Part shown: piece by piece, positions 1 to 10,439 of the stretch
Position numbering within the stretch: the stretch's first letter is position 1
Layout of the letters: the number at the start of each line of letters is the position of its first letter
Notes under the pieces: generated by a model
What the model saw: the letters and a program-made list of their open reading frames with translations, nothing else
What the model was told of the DNA's origin: nothing
The model's database searches: none
Position numbers and translations under genes: made by a program
Assembly: GCA_037039925.1 (NCBI GenBank)
Contig: JAXRKP010000330.1
Coordinates: 76,001-140,000 of the forward strand
Length of the DNA: 64,000 nucleotides
Direction: 5' to 3'
Source of the DNA: Doris montereyensis
Lineage: Eukaryota; Mollusca; Gastropoda; Nudibranchia; Dorididae

Positions 1-745
1 GATGGTTCAGGTACGGAATTAAAATTTGTTGGCTGAACCTACTGTTTTATTTCAGTCATTTTCTATTGCAATACAATATGAGAAATGGATGTTTGGCATG
101 TGCTACTGGTGTGTCCTACTCCTTTCCTTCCACTCTTTTACCTGGCTTTCATTTTGCTCTTTCTTCTCAACTCAACCTAAGATCACTGCTTGTGGTGCAC
201 AATAATTTTTATCTCTTGTTTTTTTCTTCTTACTTTTTTTATGTTTACTTCCTGTAAGGGAGTTGCATTTTTTGTCAATAGAAAAAACGAAATTGGTTGT
301 TGACAAAATGCGGCACAAATGTCAAAATAAAAACGAAATTGGTTGTTGACAAAATGCAGTTTTGCAGGTTTGGCACTGGTAGCAGCAAAGCGTTGGAATG
401 AAAATCGATCTGATGATTTGTTTCTTTGTCTCCATTGGGATGTTCTGATGGGAAAGGACGGGTGCTACTAGTTGGTTGGCTACTTACCTCAACCCCTTCC
501 GTGTTCACGTTAAACCATATTGATGTTGTCCCTTTTGTGTACGTTCAACTACCTCTCCGCTGTGGCAACCGGTTTGTTTACACTTTTCTGAATTCCTGCC
601 AGTTGATCTTTCGCACTACTTACCTCAGTTGATCACGTGAAACTGCCCTGACCTTCAATCTTGTATTCAATTCTAAATTTAGAACAATAACATCATTTAT
701 ATGACCAATTAGAGCTTCATCTTACAAAAAAAGAAGTGTGTAATT
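1..745. other. Unassigned DNA upstream of the visible POLD3 exons
   Basis: No convincing exon, RNA gene or mobile element was seen. By position it should be an upstream intron of the POLD3-like gene. A short direct repeat (GAAATTGGTTGTTGACAAAA) occurs twice at about 289-355. Confidence 0.4.
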
Positions 746-747
746 TG

Positions 748-1065
748 TCGGTTTTCTGTCGGCTTGAACAATGTGGGCCTGTATTGGCAGGTGTCGGTTT
801 CTGTCGGCTTGAACAATGTGGGCCTGTATTGGCAGGTGTCGGTTTCTGTCGGCTTGAACAATGTGGGCCTGTATTGGCAGGTGTCGGTTTCTGTCGGCTT
901 GAACAATGTGGGCCTGTATTGGCAGGTGTCGGTTTCTGTCGGCTTGAACAATGTGGGCCTGTATTGGCAGGTGTCGGTTTCTGTCGGCTTGAACAATGTG
1001 GGCCTGTATTGGCAGGTGTCAGTTTCTGTCGGCTTGAACAATGTGGGCCTGTATTGGCAGGGGTT
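748..1065. repeat. 45-bp minisatellite, seven copies
   Basis: Seven nearly identical 45-bp units, each containing GGCTTGAACAATGTGGGCC, begin at about 758, 803, 848, 893, 938, 983 and 1028. Because 45 is a multiple of three, several frames stay open across the array on both strands; these open frames are a by-product of the repeat, not genes. It probably lies in an intron of the POLD3-like gene. Confidence 0.95.
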
Positions 1066-1290
1066 GTTTTCAGTGGGGGTTTTTGCGCATGCCGTTTTTT
1101 TGTCGGGATAAACACTAGAGGGTTAAAGGGTACTAATCTGAGTTAGATTACCAATGTTTTCTGGAATAAGGTGAATGGAGTAAATCACAAGCAATCAAAT
1201 CAAATTATTTAATAATAACAAATAGTGAAGGCAGTTTTGTAGTTATGTTTTGTTTTTTTTTCACACAACATTGTTTCATTTCTATACTAG

Positions 1291-1395
1291 ATGATGCTGG
1301 TCCACAAAGGAAAAGAAGGAGAATAAGAACTGATCTCTTTGACAGTAGCGATGAAGAAAACAAAGAAGATTTGTCTGATGAAGAAGAAAACTTTT
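1291..1395 (+). CDS. POLD3: POLD3-like gene, internal exon A (DNA polymerase delta subunit 3, partial)
   Basis: This exon starts a four-exon 3' segment of a gene resembling POLD3, the p66 accessory subunit of replicative DNA polymerase delta, which tethers the enzyme to PCNA in the nucleus. The acceptor (tctatactag) and donor (gtaagt) are clear. Two bases complete a split codon, then 34 codons encode DAGPQRKRRRIR followed by an acidic, serine-rich run (FDSSDEE). In vertebrate POLD3 a KKRRRIK motif followed by SDSSEDE occupies the same place in the disordered tail, upstream of the VTEKVY block. One base is left over, matching the phase of exon B at 1911. The N-terminal part of the gene is outside the window. 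Identification rests on motif order recalled from the family, not on a database search. Confidence 0.75.
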
Positions 1396-1524
1396 GTAAG
1401 TACATACCTTCAACATTTTAGGTGTGTATGTAACATGTATTTCTCCACTTTGACCAATCATCAGACATAATATATGTTATATTTTTCCTCTGCCTAAATC
1501 CCTTTTTCTAATACTCTACTTTAT

Positions 1525-1526
1525 AT

Positions 1527-1622
<96 letters not shown>
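1525..1622. repeat. (AT)n microsatellite
   Basis: About 95 bp of almost pure AT dinucleotide in the intron between POLD3-like exons A and B. Confidence 0.95.
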
Positions 1623-1624
<2 letters not shown>

Positions 1625-1774
1625 CAGGATCAAATATAAGCTTCCTTGAATATGAAGGAAACAAGTTAGAGACATGAAATATCGTATACTAACATTTTTT
1701 TTATTTTTAAAAATTTTAGTCCTCATTTCAAGCGACACATTTCTTCCATACACCGCTCTTTGACCTTGAAAAGC

Positions 1775-1870
1775 CCTTGAAGGGGGGAGTATCTCTTTGA
1801 TATCGGGGTGGGGGGGATCTTTTGTATCTCTTTGATATCGGGGGTGAGGGGGGGGGTATTTTCTGTATCT
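1775..1870. repeat. G-rich imperfect duplication in an intron
   Basis: Two copies of a unit of roughly 45 bp (GTATCTCTTTGATATCGGGG followed by a G run), plus a partial third. Runs of five to nine G could form quadruplexes on the + strand. It sits 40-130 bp upstream of the exon B acceptor. Confidence 0.7.
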
Positions 1871-1910
1871 ATCTAAAGAACTAATATTTGTTTTTTTTTT
1901 ATATCCCTAG

Positions 1911-2137
1911 CACCTCAGCCAGAGGAAATAGAACCAGAATCTGTGGAGAAAAGTGACACAGAAGACAACATTGTAGAAGAGAAAGATGATGACCAGAAAG
2001 GGGAAAACTACCGCTGATAATAATGATGATGATGACAAAAAGTTTGTTGTTGAAAGGCGGCAAGATTCAGGGGCGTAAAAGAAAAAGAATTCGCCGCTTG
2101 GTCCCCAAACAGCACATCGATGATGAGGGATTCATGG
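1911..2137 (+). CDS. POLD3: POLD3-like gene, exon B, reading frame broken
   Basis: The exon is bounded by acceptor atatccctag and donor gtaagt. It enters in the phase left by exon A and encodes an acidic stretch (PQPEEIEPESVEKSDTED). That frame then reaches TGA at 2015-2017. The 3' part, in another frame, encodes the basic block KRKRIRRLV and then HIDDEGFM, which continues exactly into exon C. The family order (basic block, D-G/E-G, VTEKV) is therefore conserved although no single frame spans the exon. Two one-base shifts, near the A/G homopolymers at 1997-2007 and near 2050-2060, give the most natural acidic reading. Intact splice sites and conserved codons on both sides favour an assembly error over an old pseudogene, but this is unproven. 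Confidence 0.7.
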
Positions 2138-2169
2138 GTAAGTAAGGGTGTGATCTGATCAACATCAAT

Positions 2170-2420
2170 ATGGGATACTGTGGTGTTGGTGGCCTAGTGG
2201 ATAGGTTATCGGACTTGGAATCATGAGGTCTTGGGTTTGGATCCTAGCAATCCTATGTCTGATGTTGTGTCCCTTGAAAAGACATTTAACACACATTTTT
2301 TCCTCGCCGACCCAGGTACAAATGGGTACCAACAACATCTTGGGAGTAAAATCCTGCAACAGACTAGCGTCTTGTCCAGAATGTGATTATTATCACCTAT
2401 TCCGCTTCACATTACAGAAA
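2170..2420 (+). mobile_element. tRNA-derived SINE, family B
   Basis: It has a tRNA-like head with an A box (GTGGCCTAGTGG) and a B-box-like segment (GGGTTTGGATCC), followed by a body containing GACCCAGGTACAAATGGGTA. The same layout recurs at 61168-61395, 58445-58650, 54560-54825 and, inverted, 60470-60775, which defines a family. It lies in the intron between exons B and C. Confidence 0.75.
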
Positions 2421-2469
2421 TCAGGATACGCTGCTGCTATGTAGGCTGTGAGAACTGTCAAGGAACTTA

Positions 2470-2935
2470 ATTTTTTTATTTGCCACTCAAAGATGCCTGA
2501 GACAAATCGTCTACAGTGGAATCTCTTATAGGGAACTCTCGGTGATTGTAAAATTGTCCCGAATAGCAGGGTTTCCCAATTCACCCGCGGACCTAGGGAT
2601 TTTTGTTTGTTCCCCAACAGTTTGAACTACCCTAGACCCTTTTGTGAGTGCTAAAATACAGAATTAAATGAACTTTTAGCCACAGGACCAGTTAATCAAA
2701 CACAAAGATGGCATTCAGCAGTGATGTCACTCACAGTCGAGCTTCGTTGGACGGTAGATAGATGAGACACGTAATCAACAATGCATGGTGGATAGGGGTT
2801 TTTTTGCCGCTCAAAGATGCCAGAGAAAAATCCTATACAGTGGAACCTCCCTAACAGGGAACTATGTGTAAATTGTAAAAAAGTGTCCTGATTGGCTGGT
2901 TTCCCGATTTCTCTATTGCTAGGTGGACAAGCAAG
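2470..2935. mobile_element. Two diverged copies of a small pogo-like repeat
   Basis: The segments 2470-2605 and 2800-2935 are diverged direct copies (CTCAAAGATGCC, then TACAGTGGAACCTC-type and GGGAAC motifs, then GGTTTCCC). ACAGTGGAACCTC resembles the terminal repeats of pogo/Tigger-like DNA transposons and their MITEs. No transposase is present, and the ends and target duplications are not defined. Confidence 0.4.
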
Positions 2936-3149
2936 GTATGGCTCGATGCCTGATTTCACACCTTTGTAATAGATGTCTGGTGTGTCTGGCTTATGGTCAT
3001 CGTGAGCCAGCATTTGCGACATCGTGTACATATCATGTAAACGTCATGTGTAACATGTGTAGTACTAATGTAGGTGTAACAATTGATGTTTTGCTGTTAA
3101 AAAACCAAATTTAGATCACATGTGCTCGTTGAATAAATAGTTAAGGAGG

Positions 3150-3340
3150 ACATGGTGATGATAATCAATGCAAGCCCACGAAAACCTGGAACCAGACAGA
3201 GATGGTGGCGCAGGACAGAGAGGAGAGGCCTCATTGGCGACCTATGGCCCAGCCGGGGTACAAAAGAAGACAGAACAGACACAGCATGGTTGTCTACTCG
3301 GTTTCCTTCGGTGGAGTTGTCACTCAGCGTCTTATTTATA
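3150..3340 (+). pseudogene. Fragment of a LINE 3' coding end
   Basis: Overlapping frames give RWWRRTERRGLIGDLWPSRG, resembling the AQDRxxWRxLIGDLWPTRG-type C-terminus of LINE endonuclease/reverse-transcriptase polyproteins. The fragment is short and shifted between frames. It lies in the intron before exon C. Confidence 0.4.
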
Positions 3341-3515
3341 TGCACGCAGAAAAAAGATTAGAAAGAAAGACAAGTTCAGGTGTTATTGTAGCAGCATTAT
3401 TTCTTTCCCCTGTCCAAAATCTGTTCTTTCTTTGTCGTGTTTAGATTTAAGTTAAGAATATCATCATTTATCATGACTTGCTTTTTTTCTTTTTCTTTTT
3501 TTATCGTGTGCTTAG

Positions 3516-3640
3516 TAACGGAAAAAGTGTGGGAAAGTGATTCAACCGATGCCTCTGATGTTGAAGATGAAGGGCAGAAACAGGCGAAGAGTTCGAGCCC
3601 CAAACATCCGGCCAAGAAAGCCCCTCGCACGCCAACAAAG
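3516..3640 (+). CDS. POLD3: POLD3-like gene, exon C
   Basis: Acceptor tgtgcttag and donor gtaaga flank an exon whose first two bases complete the valine codon begun by exon B. It encodes TEKVWESDSTDASDVEDEG and then a lysine/proline/serine-rich run ending APRTPTK, 41 full codons in one frame. Vertebrate POLD3 has VTEKVYESES followed by an acidic DSEEE segment at this point, the most conserved block of the p66 tail. The exon ends on a codon boundary, as exon D requires. No frame break is seen here. Confidence 0.8.
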
Positions 3641-3675
3641 GTAAGAAAGAGATGCTTTGATTTTTTTAACTTACT

Positions 3676-3981
3676 GGGGGACTCAGTAATCCAGAGGCAA
3701 GGTGTCAGCCTCTTAACCCAAAGGTCGTGGGTTCAAGCGCCAGCAGGTTGAGAAGTTTTATCAGGTTGTTTTTAGTATATAAAAAATTCCCCCTTGTCCA
3801 GGTAGATGGATCAACACCTAGTCCCATGGGAGACAGGCAATAAAGAAGGAGGTCCTGTTGGCTGATCACAACAATGTGTGCACGCTAAAGATCCCTTGGC
3901 TGTTTATAGGGCAGTATGGGCATTATTAAAATTCCTACTGTAAACCCCTTAGTAGTGGATGTGGATAAATCAAATCAAATT
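3676..3981 (+). mobile_element. tRNA-derived SINE, family A, near full length
   Basis: The tRNA-like head (CCAGAGGCAAGGTGTCAGCC, then GGTTCAAGCGCC as B box), the body (GGTAGATGGATCAACACCTA, then CACGCTAAAGATCCCTTGG) and an AAATC-type tail match copies at 31552-31860 and, inverted, 52290-52630. It is inserted about 35 bp after the exon C donor. Confidence 0.8.
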
Positions 3982-3999
3982 TAACTCATTCAACCCTAG

Positions 4000-4530
4000 G
4001 TCTAGGATTGGACAAAGACTTCAGGAAAATTACCAAGGAAATCCAAAGAGGTGTTCTAGGGAGCAATGAAAAGCATGAGAAAGAAAGACCAAAGCATGCC
4101 CAATACGACAAATTAAGAATGCCAAAGACAAAATAATTTATGAAAGACCGGAAATCATGGAAACGTGGATAAAATATTTTCAACAATTACATAATCCCTC
4201 CAGAACATATGAAACAAGGAGTACAGATCAATTGGTAAGAACAACAAGTAATCCAGATGAGATCGTTGAAGAGAAACCTGCCAAGGGGTCTCTGGGAACT
4301 CGCAGCTTTCACACGTCGATGTTGAAGATGAAGATATCTCAATTGAAGAAATTCAACAGCTATGTGAAAAGTTGAAGCTAGAAAAGGTCCCAGAAGCAGA
4401 TCAAGTTTATTCAGAAATGATTAGAAACCAAGGGAGAGAGGCAGATAAACTACTGCATGAAATATGCTATACTGTATGCTCCACAGGGAGTTGAGAAGGA
4501 TTTTGAATGAAAATGGCCTGCCGGGGGATA
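4000..4530 (+). pseudogene. LINE fragment, linker between endonuclease and reverse transcriptase
   Basis: Segments read ETWIKYFQQLHNPSRT and then, in another frame, EDISIEEIQQLCEKLK followed by EADQVYSEMIRNQGREADKL. This is the WxxYFxxLxN and A(P)GxDxxxxEMxKxxG pattern preceding the reverse transcriptase of many LINEs. It has several frame breaks, lies in the intron between POLD3-like exons C and D, and is not functional. Confidence 0.6.
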
Positions 4531-4646
4531 AATGATGTACAGTCGGTGAGCCTGCATTTTGTGTGGGGATACATAGACTATAAATTCAACTTTTATCTTT
4601 ACATTATGATTCTGCTGACACTCACAAAAGGCTTGAACTCACCTAC

Positions 4647-4805
4647 TTGTCTGTTCCTTTTGTTTAATTGTCTCCTTTTGTTTAATTGTCTCCTTTTGTT
4701 TAATTGTCTCCTTTTGTTGAATTGTCTCCTTTTGTTGAATTGTCTACTTTTGTTTAATTGTCTCCTTTTGTTTAATTGTCTCCTTTGTTTAATTGTCTGT
4801 CAGTC
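4647..4805. repeat. 18-bp minisatellite
   Basis: About eight units of TTGTTTAATTGTCTCCTT with small variants. The unit is six codons long, so an open frame (repeating LLLFNC) persists and is an artefact. Confidence 0.9.
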
Positions 4806-5104
4806 AGATATTTCCTTTTTTACTCTTCAGGAGTGACGATCCTCTAGGTTTAGATCCAGAAATTTTTAAGGGCTTCCATTCTGCGTTTATTTATTTTTAA
4901 TCGAGTGCGTCTTTATCAGTTTGTTTCCGGTTTGTAACAATATTGGTATTTCCTGTTTTGCTTGTTCGTTCAGCGCTTATAAACAAAACGTATGTTGTTG
5001 TTTTTTTTTTATGAAAATAAACAGCCCCTGCAACTCTGCATATTATTTTGAACGAGTATACCAATTGTCAAGATTTTCAGTTTCCAAATAAAAATCTGAT
5101 TATC

Positions 5105-5300
5105 CGTTACATAATTCAATTCTATATCAATTACATATAGATGAGATTCTAATTCTATAACAATTACATATAGATGAGATTCTAATTCTATAACAATTAC
5201 ATATAGATGAGATTTGAATTCTACATCAATTACATATAGATGAGATTCTAATTCTCTATGAATTACATATATATAGATGACATTCTAATTCTATACCCCA
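5105..5300. repeat. 33-bp minisatellite
   Basis: Five copies of a 33-bp unit containing ATTACATATAGATGAGATTC, with decay toward the 3' end, finishing about 60 bp before the POLD3-like exon D acceptor. Confidence 0.9.
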
Positions 5301-5357
5301 TTTCACTACTTATACCCTTTATTTTTTATTTTTTAAAATATTTTTTTGTAATTTCAG

Positions 5358-5436
5358 AAGAAAGCAGCAGCCGCCAAGGTGTCCCCCGTCAAAAAACAAG
5401 CAAACGTCTCTAACTTCCTTTTTCAAGAAGAAGTGA
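5358..5436 (+). CDS. POLD3: POLD3-like gene, terminal exon D with PCNA-binding motif, one-base frameshift
   Basis: After acceptor gtaatttcag the exon encodes KKAAAAKVSPVKKQ and then a PIP-box start, QANVSNF. Canonical PIP boxes are QxxhxxFF, and POLD3 proteins end a few residues after this motif. As written, the frame continues FLFQEE and runs open for about 80 more codons without conserved content. Reading TTCCTTTTTC (5415-5424) one base shorter gives FFF, three lysines and TGA at 5434-5436, the expected end. This is the third apparent indel in this gene. The PIP box is the part through which polymerase delta p66 contacts PCNA. Confidence 0.75.
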
Positions 5437-5659
5437 AGACAAAAGTCTTCTCCACTTTAACCAAGCCCCCCATTTGTAAGATGTTGAAAGAAGTTTTCCG
5501 TACACGCTGTGTATCACACAGAGTGTTAGAAGCAATCTTGTTACAGTTACACTACACTGGTCACCACTTATGTACACACCTTTTTTGTCGACACTCTTCT
5601 TTACAAGTCAATTTTCAAATTCTGTTGTTTTTTTTAATATATATATTAACACATACCTC

Positions 5660-5826
5660 TAATCGTCGGTGAAACTGTCTAAATTCGTAAGTCCACAAAA
5701 ACATGGAATATGAGATTTGTCCTTCAATTTAAGGATCAAATGTAATCTTCGGTGAAACTGTCTAAATTCGTAAGTCCACAAAAACATGGAATATGAGATT
5801 TGTCCTCCAATTTAAGGATCAAAATG
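5660..5826. repeat. Tandem duplication of about 84 bp
   Basis: Two nearly identical copies (sharing GTGAAACTGTCTAAATTCGT and CATGGAATATGAGATTTGTC) join at about 5743. They lie just 3' of the POLD3-like terminal exon, in its probable 3' UTR or flank. Confidence 0.9.
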
Positions 5827-6142
5827 TACGTTTGTTTCGTGTTCTTATGCATAGTTAAAGTCTTGATCCAATAGAAGGGTTCCAGTGACATGATTTAAAC
5901 GCAGATTTCTGTTTTTCTTCCCACCTTTTTTTTTTAACACATGACTATTACTGCATTCAAAAGACTAAAGTTTTTATCAAATTGTAATATAAAAAAAAAA
6001 ACATAATAACATAGTGTTTCGCAGCCCTATTTGATGATCTGTTACGCTTTCTGCTTCTCCTGAAAAATTAAGTCATGCAGACTTGTAAAATTCTGTATTT
6101 GCCCGATATTGCCTGCCTAGTAGTTTGCTCCCAACTGCTCAA

Positions 6143-7113
6143 TCATTCCACTTGGCTGTAGCCAGCTTTCTTGCCAGGCAGAGTGCTTTCAATCCACAAA
6201 TGTCGCTGTAATCTTTGAAGAACATCCAAATACTCCACCTTGTAGGGAAATGGTTTTTTGTCTGGCCTCCTCAATGTATCTCAAGTAGTCGGATGGAGAA
6301 TATATCTGTTTGTTTTTTTAATTTTTGATTCGATAGTGTGATGAACGCTGTCGACCTCCATTTGTGTATGCCCCTTTTCTAAAAATTTGTGTTTGATTGT
6401 TTTCTTGTAATTCTGGGCAAAATGTGTCAACGCCTTAGAAAGGTTTGCATTTCTATTCTGATATGGACATCCATCCGAAAATATAACATATTCTTCATAG
6501 GACAGATCTTTCAGCAAGTGATGGTAAATGCAAGTGGCAAACTCATTTGACGTCAGGCCCCCTTCCATCTCATGCCAGACATAACAACAAACATCCTTTG
6601 TTGTGCAGTCAAAAATTGTAAAATTGTGTACAGTCAACTTTGTTCTATAGTAAAGCGCTGACGCCTTCAATGAAGGAGCTAGCAAGACTGCCTGAAGATC
6701 CATAACCATTTTGACTTTTCCACCACTTTCTGCCGCTCTCGTTTTGTCTTCTTCTTTGGCTTTCTGGGCTTGATCTTTCCGCAACTTATGCAGCACATAA
6801 GTTGCTTCATCTACATTCCCCTCACTGTACCAAACGCAAATGTCACAGTGATCCTTTCTTGGTTGGAACAAGGAAAAGTTGCCAGAATCAAACTCATCGA
6901 CAAACACTTGTCTTGATGCAGCGGTGAGATCTTTATTTTTGCACCAGTCTGTGTATGCTTTAAATACCTCAGCCTTGCTGTTGAACACTGGTTCCAAATA
7001 TATCTTAGATGAGCTCTTCCTACAGTAATGGGAAGGCATCGTTGGCAGGGAATTCAGAAACTGCTTGACATCTGTCCTGTTTGTTGATGTCACGTGTCTT
7101 CTTTCTGCAGATT
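6143..7113 (-). pseudogene. Transposase-like protein, unnamed family, frame broken near the C-terminus
   Basis: A 270-codon frame (6281-7093) extends a few codons upstream (SAERRHV) to a stop just beyond 7113. It contains MPSHYCRKSSSKIYLEP, CDICVWY, an MDLQAVLLAP segment, FSDGCPYQNRN and EKGHTQMEVDSVHHTIE. These have the look of an RNase H-like DDE core: a first acidic residue in MDLQ, a second in FSDGC and a third in the EVDSVH region. I recall similar unnamed proteins in many invertebrates but cannot name the family. The printed frame stops at 6281. One-base changes at the T runs 6313-6319 and 6253-6258 would carry it on (IYSPSDYLRYIEEA, then PFPYKVEYLDVLQRL) to a stop at 6143-6145. Terminal repeats were not found. 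It faces the POLD3-like gene tail to tail. Confidence 0.55.
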
Positions 7114-7114
7114 G

Positions 7115-7850
7115 ATTTTAGTGTTTGTCCTTGTGTTTAAAACATTCGCTGTGATATCAAATTTTGTGTTTCCGGTATTGCCTAGGAACATCTTCTTGAA
7201 TATTGATCCTACCATTTGGAACATTCAGATTATAAGTCAGTGTATTTTGCACGGCTGGATTCAGATGGGATAACACAACATGCTAAAGAAAACTTCTTTA
7301 AAATTTATAACAAAGATGATTTGACCAAAATTTTTGTTGCCAAGAAATAGAAACAAACTAATGAATGTTTTAAAATCTTAATCATCATTCGGTGATTCAA
7401 TTAAACACTGAACCCCATTGTAAAGATTTTGCAGAGAACATCATTTTATAATCTTTCCCTGATTCTCAATGAGTACAATTTCATGCTTGACATATAAGAA
7501 CTTTGTTATTAATGTAAGTCTCCCCTTAGCTTTTTATATTTATTTAATTTCACACAACAGGTACAATATTGATGGTTACGGGTTTTTTTTCAACATTTTT
7601 CGGGGAAATGCGTCATAGAAAGCTGCTATGTCATCTCCGGGATGATTTCTTTCAGTTCCTGTAAATGCTTGTACTTGGATGCATGATCATTTTCCTCCGC
7701 TTGCCAAAAGTGGAGTCGGCTCTTTAAACATTACTAGAAATTGGATCTAAAGGTGGAAATATAGAAGATTGAGCTAAAAGCGACATTATTTGTGACCTCA
7801 TTTCACAGGTCAGAATGCATCCTTTAATAGGAGGAAAGTAACAACTAAAA
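7115..7850. other. Unassigned AT-rich DNA
   Basis: No gene or defined element seen. It may include the 5' flank of the transposase-like frame. Confidence 0.3.
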
Positions 7851-7852
7851 CC

Positions 7853-9530
7853 TTCATCGACATCGTCAATGTTATGGACATCGTCATCTCTCGTCAGAAT
7901 GTTATGGACATCGTCATCTCTCGTCAAAATATTATGGACATCGTCATCCTCGTCAGAATGTTATGGACATCGTCATCCCTCATCAGAAGTTAAAAAAATT
8001 GTCATGACCTCATCAGAATGTTACATCGTCATTCGGACATCAGAATGTTATGGACATCGTCATGCCTCATCAGAATGCATCGACATCGTCATCTCCCTCA
8101 GTTAATGTTATGGACATCGTCATCCTGTCATTCCGATCAGAATGTTATGGACATCGTCAACCTCATCAGAATGTTATGGACATCGTCATCCCTCATCAGA
8201 ATGTTATGGACATCGTCATATCCTCATCAGAATGTTATGGACATCGTCAACTGTCATGTTATGACATGTCATAGGGATGTTATGGACATCGTCATCCCTT
8301 GTCAGAATGTTATGGACATCGTCATCCCTTGTCAGAATGTTATGGACATCGTCATCCCTTGTCAGAATGTTTTGGACATCGTCATCCCTTGTCAGAATGT
8401 TATGGACATCGTCATCCCTTGTCAGAATATTTTGGACATCGTCATCCCTCATCAGAATGTTATGGACATCGTCATCTCCTTTTCAATGTTATGGACATCG
8501 CTATCCCTCATCAGAATGTTTGGACATCGTCAAAACTCATCAGAATGTTATGGACATCGTCATCCCTCATGGGAATGATGGACATCGTCATCCCTCATCA
8601 GGACTGTTATGGACATCGTCATCCCTCATCAGAATGTTATGGACATCGTCATCTCACAAGATCAGAATGTTATGGACATCGTCATCCCTCGTCAGAATGT
8701 TATGGACATCGTCATCCCTCATCAGAATGTTATGGACATCGTCATCCCTCATCAGAATGAAAATTATGGACATCGTCATCCTCATCAGAATGTTATGGAC
8801 ATCGTCATCCTCATCAGAATGTTATGGACATCGTCATCTCCTCATCAGAATGTTATGGACATCGTCATCCCTCATCAGAATGTTATGGACATCTTCATAA
8901 AACTCATCAGAATGTTATGGACGTCGTCATCCTTTTGTCAGAATGTTATGGACATCGTCATCCCTTGTCAGAATGTTATGGACATCATTATCCCTCGTCA
9001 GAATTTATGGGCATCGTCATCCCTCGTCAGAATCTTATGGGCATCGTTATCCTCGTCAGAATGTTAGACATCGTTATTGTTTTAAGAATGTTTGGACATC
9101 GTCATCCCTCGTGAGAATGTTATTGACATAAGAATATTTCAACATTGAAGGTTAAGTCTATTGTTTTCAGAATATTTCAACATTGAATCCTCATCTATTG
9201 CGTCAGAATGTTATGGACATCATCATCCTCGTCAGAATGTTATGGACATCATTATCCTTCGTCAGAATGTTATTAGGGCATCGTCATCTCCTCATCAGAA
9301 TGTTATAGACATTGTCATCTGACCTTCCTCATTTGAATGTTATAGACATCGTCATCTCTCTAGTAGTAATGTGTACATCGTCATCTCCCTAGTGGAATGT
9401 TATAGACATAGTAGGTTCTCTTTCAGATTGTTTCTCATCGTCTTTCATCGTCAGAATGTTATAGACATCTTGAGATCCTCGTCAGAATGTTATAGACATC
9501 CCACCTGACCCTTCGTCAAGAATATCAGGT
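7853..9530. repeat. 30-bp minisatellite, about 50 copies
   Basis: The unit, containing GTTATGGACATCGTCATCCC and CTCATCAGAAT, repeats for 1.7 kb. Copies at 8270-9000 are most alike; both edges are degraded, and after 9120 units are separated by unrelated sequence. The unit length keeps all three + frames open (repeating decapeptides such as NVMDIVIPHQ). I see no splice sites, start context or non-repeat coding sequence, so I treat these as repeat artefacts. Confidence 0.9.
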
Positions 9531-10020
9531 ATAATCGCTTAAGGAAACAAATTCGAAAAAGAAAGAACACATTTTTTAAATATGTTTTCTTTGTTTATAT
9601 TATTAGTTGTTCCTTCTGTTCATACGGTGTTGTTTCAATTGTGATGAGATCATTTGTTGGTCCTCTGACCCTTTTCTTGTCAATGACCATTTTCATACTT
9701 CTCTGAGGGATTATGATTGATTAAAAATAAATCATAATAATGATAATAATAATAAGTGATTGTGGCTTTGAACAATATTTCATTTTGAATCAATTTTGCC
9801 ATTTAAATCCAATGGGGTAATATCATAATGAAAATTCATCATCTATCATCAGGAGTCATCAAACATTATCACAGTGGGCTGGATATCTAACAGAATGCTG
9901 ACTGCGGGATGGATTTGTCAAAATACATGTACTACACTGAATACATAAAAAAAGAAAGTGTCAAAAGCTTATCAATATACGAGAACGAAATAGAATGACA
10001 ACAAACATATATATTTACCA
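9530..10020. other. Unassigned AT-rich DNA
   Basis: No gene or element recognised; one short (AAT)n-like patch at about 9725-9760. Confidence 0.3.
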
Positions 10021-10026
10021 GAATAG

Positions 10027-10430
10027 ATGTAAATAAGACAGTTACATGTCACACCTATTGCACACATGTAATAAGACAGTTACATGTCACACTAGTGCGC
10101 ACATGTAATAAGACAGTTACATGTCACTTTCAACACCTAGTGCACACATGTAGAAGACAGTTACATGTCAGTAAGGTAGATTCACATGTAATAAGACAGT
10201 TACATGTCACTACCTGAAAATAATGACACATGTAATAAGACAGTTACATGTCACACCTAGTTTGCACACATGTAATAAGACTTACATGTCTGGAACTAGT
10301 GCACACATGTAATAGGAATATTTACATGTCACATCTAGTGAACACATGAATTAGTCTCTGTGAAACTAATGTCACACCTAGTTTGAAACATGTAATAAGA
10401 CAGTTACATGTCACACCTAGTAGCCACATA
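10027..10430. repeat. Hairpin-bearing minisatellite of about 40-44 bp
   Basis: Roughly nine units each contain ACATGTAA, an 8-base spacer (TAAGACAG) and TTACATGT, a perfect 8-bp inverted repeat. Units are joined by variable linkers around CACACCTAGTGC. The stem and loop are better conserved than the linkers. Confidence 0.9.
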
Positions 10431-10439
10431 CATCATAAA

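Noticed and set aside
736..1146. Open frames of 110-136 codons on both strands
   Set aside because: They are produced by the 45-bp repeat, whose unit is exactly 15 codons; no splice or start evidence.
2170..2260. Functional tRNA gene
   Set aside because: The head is tRNA-like but the same body and tail recur in other copies, so it is a SINE.
8018..9114. Several overlapping long open frames (MLWTSSSL, ECYGHRHP, NVMDIVIP repeats)
   Set aside because: All come from the 30-bp minisatellite being read in three frames.
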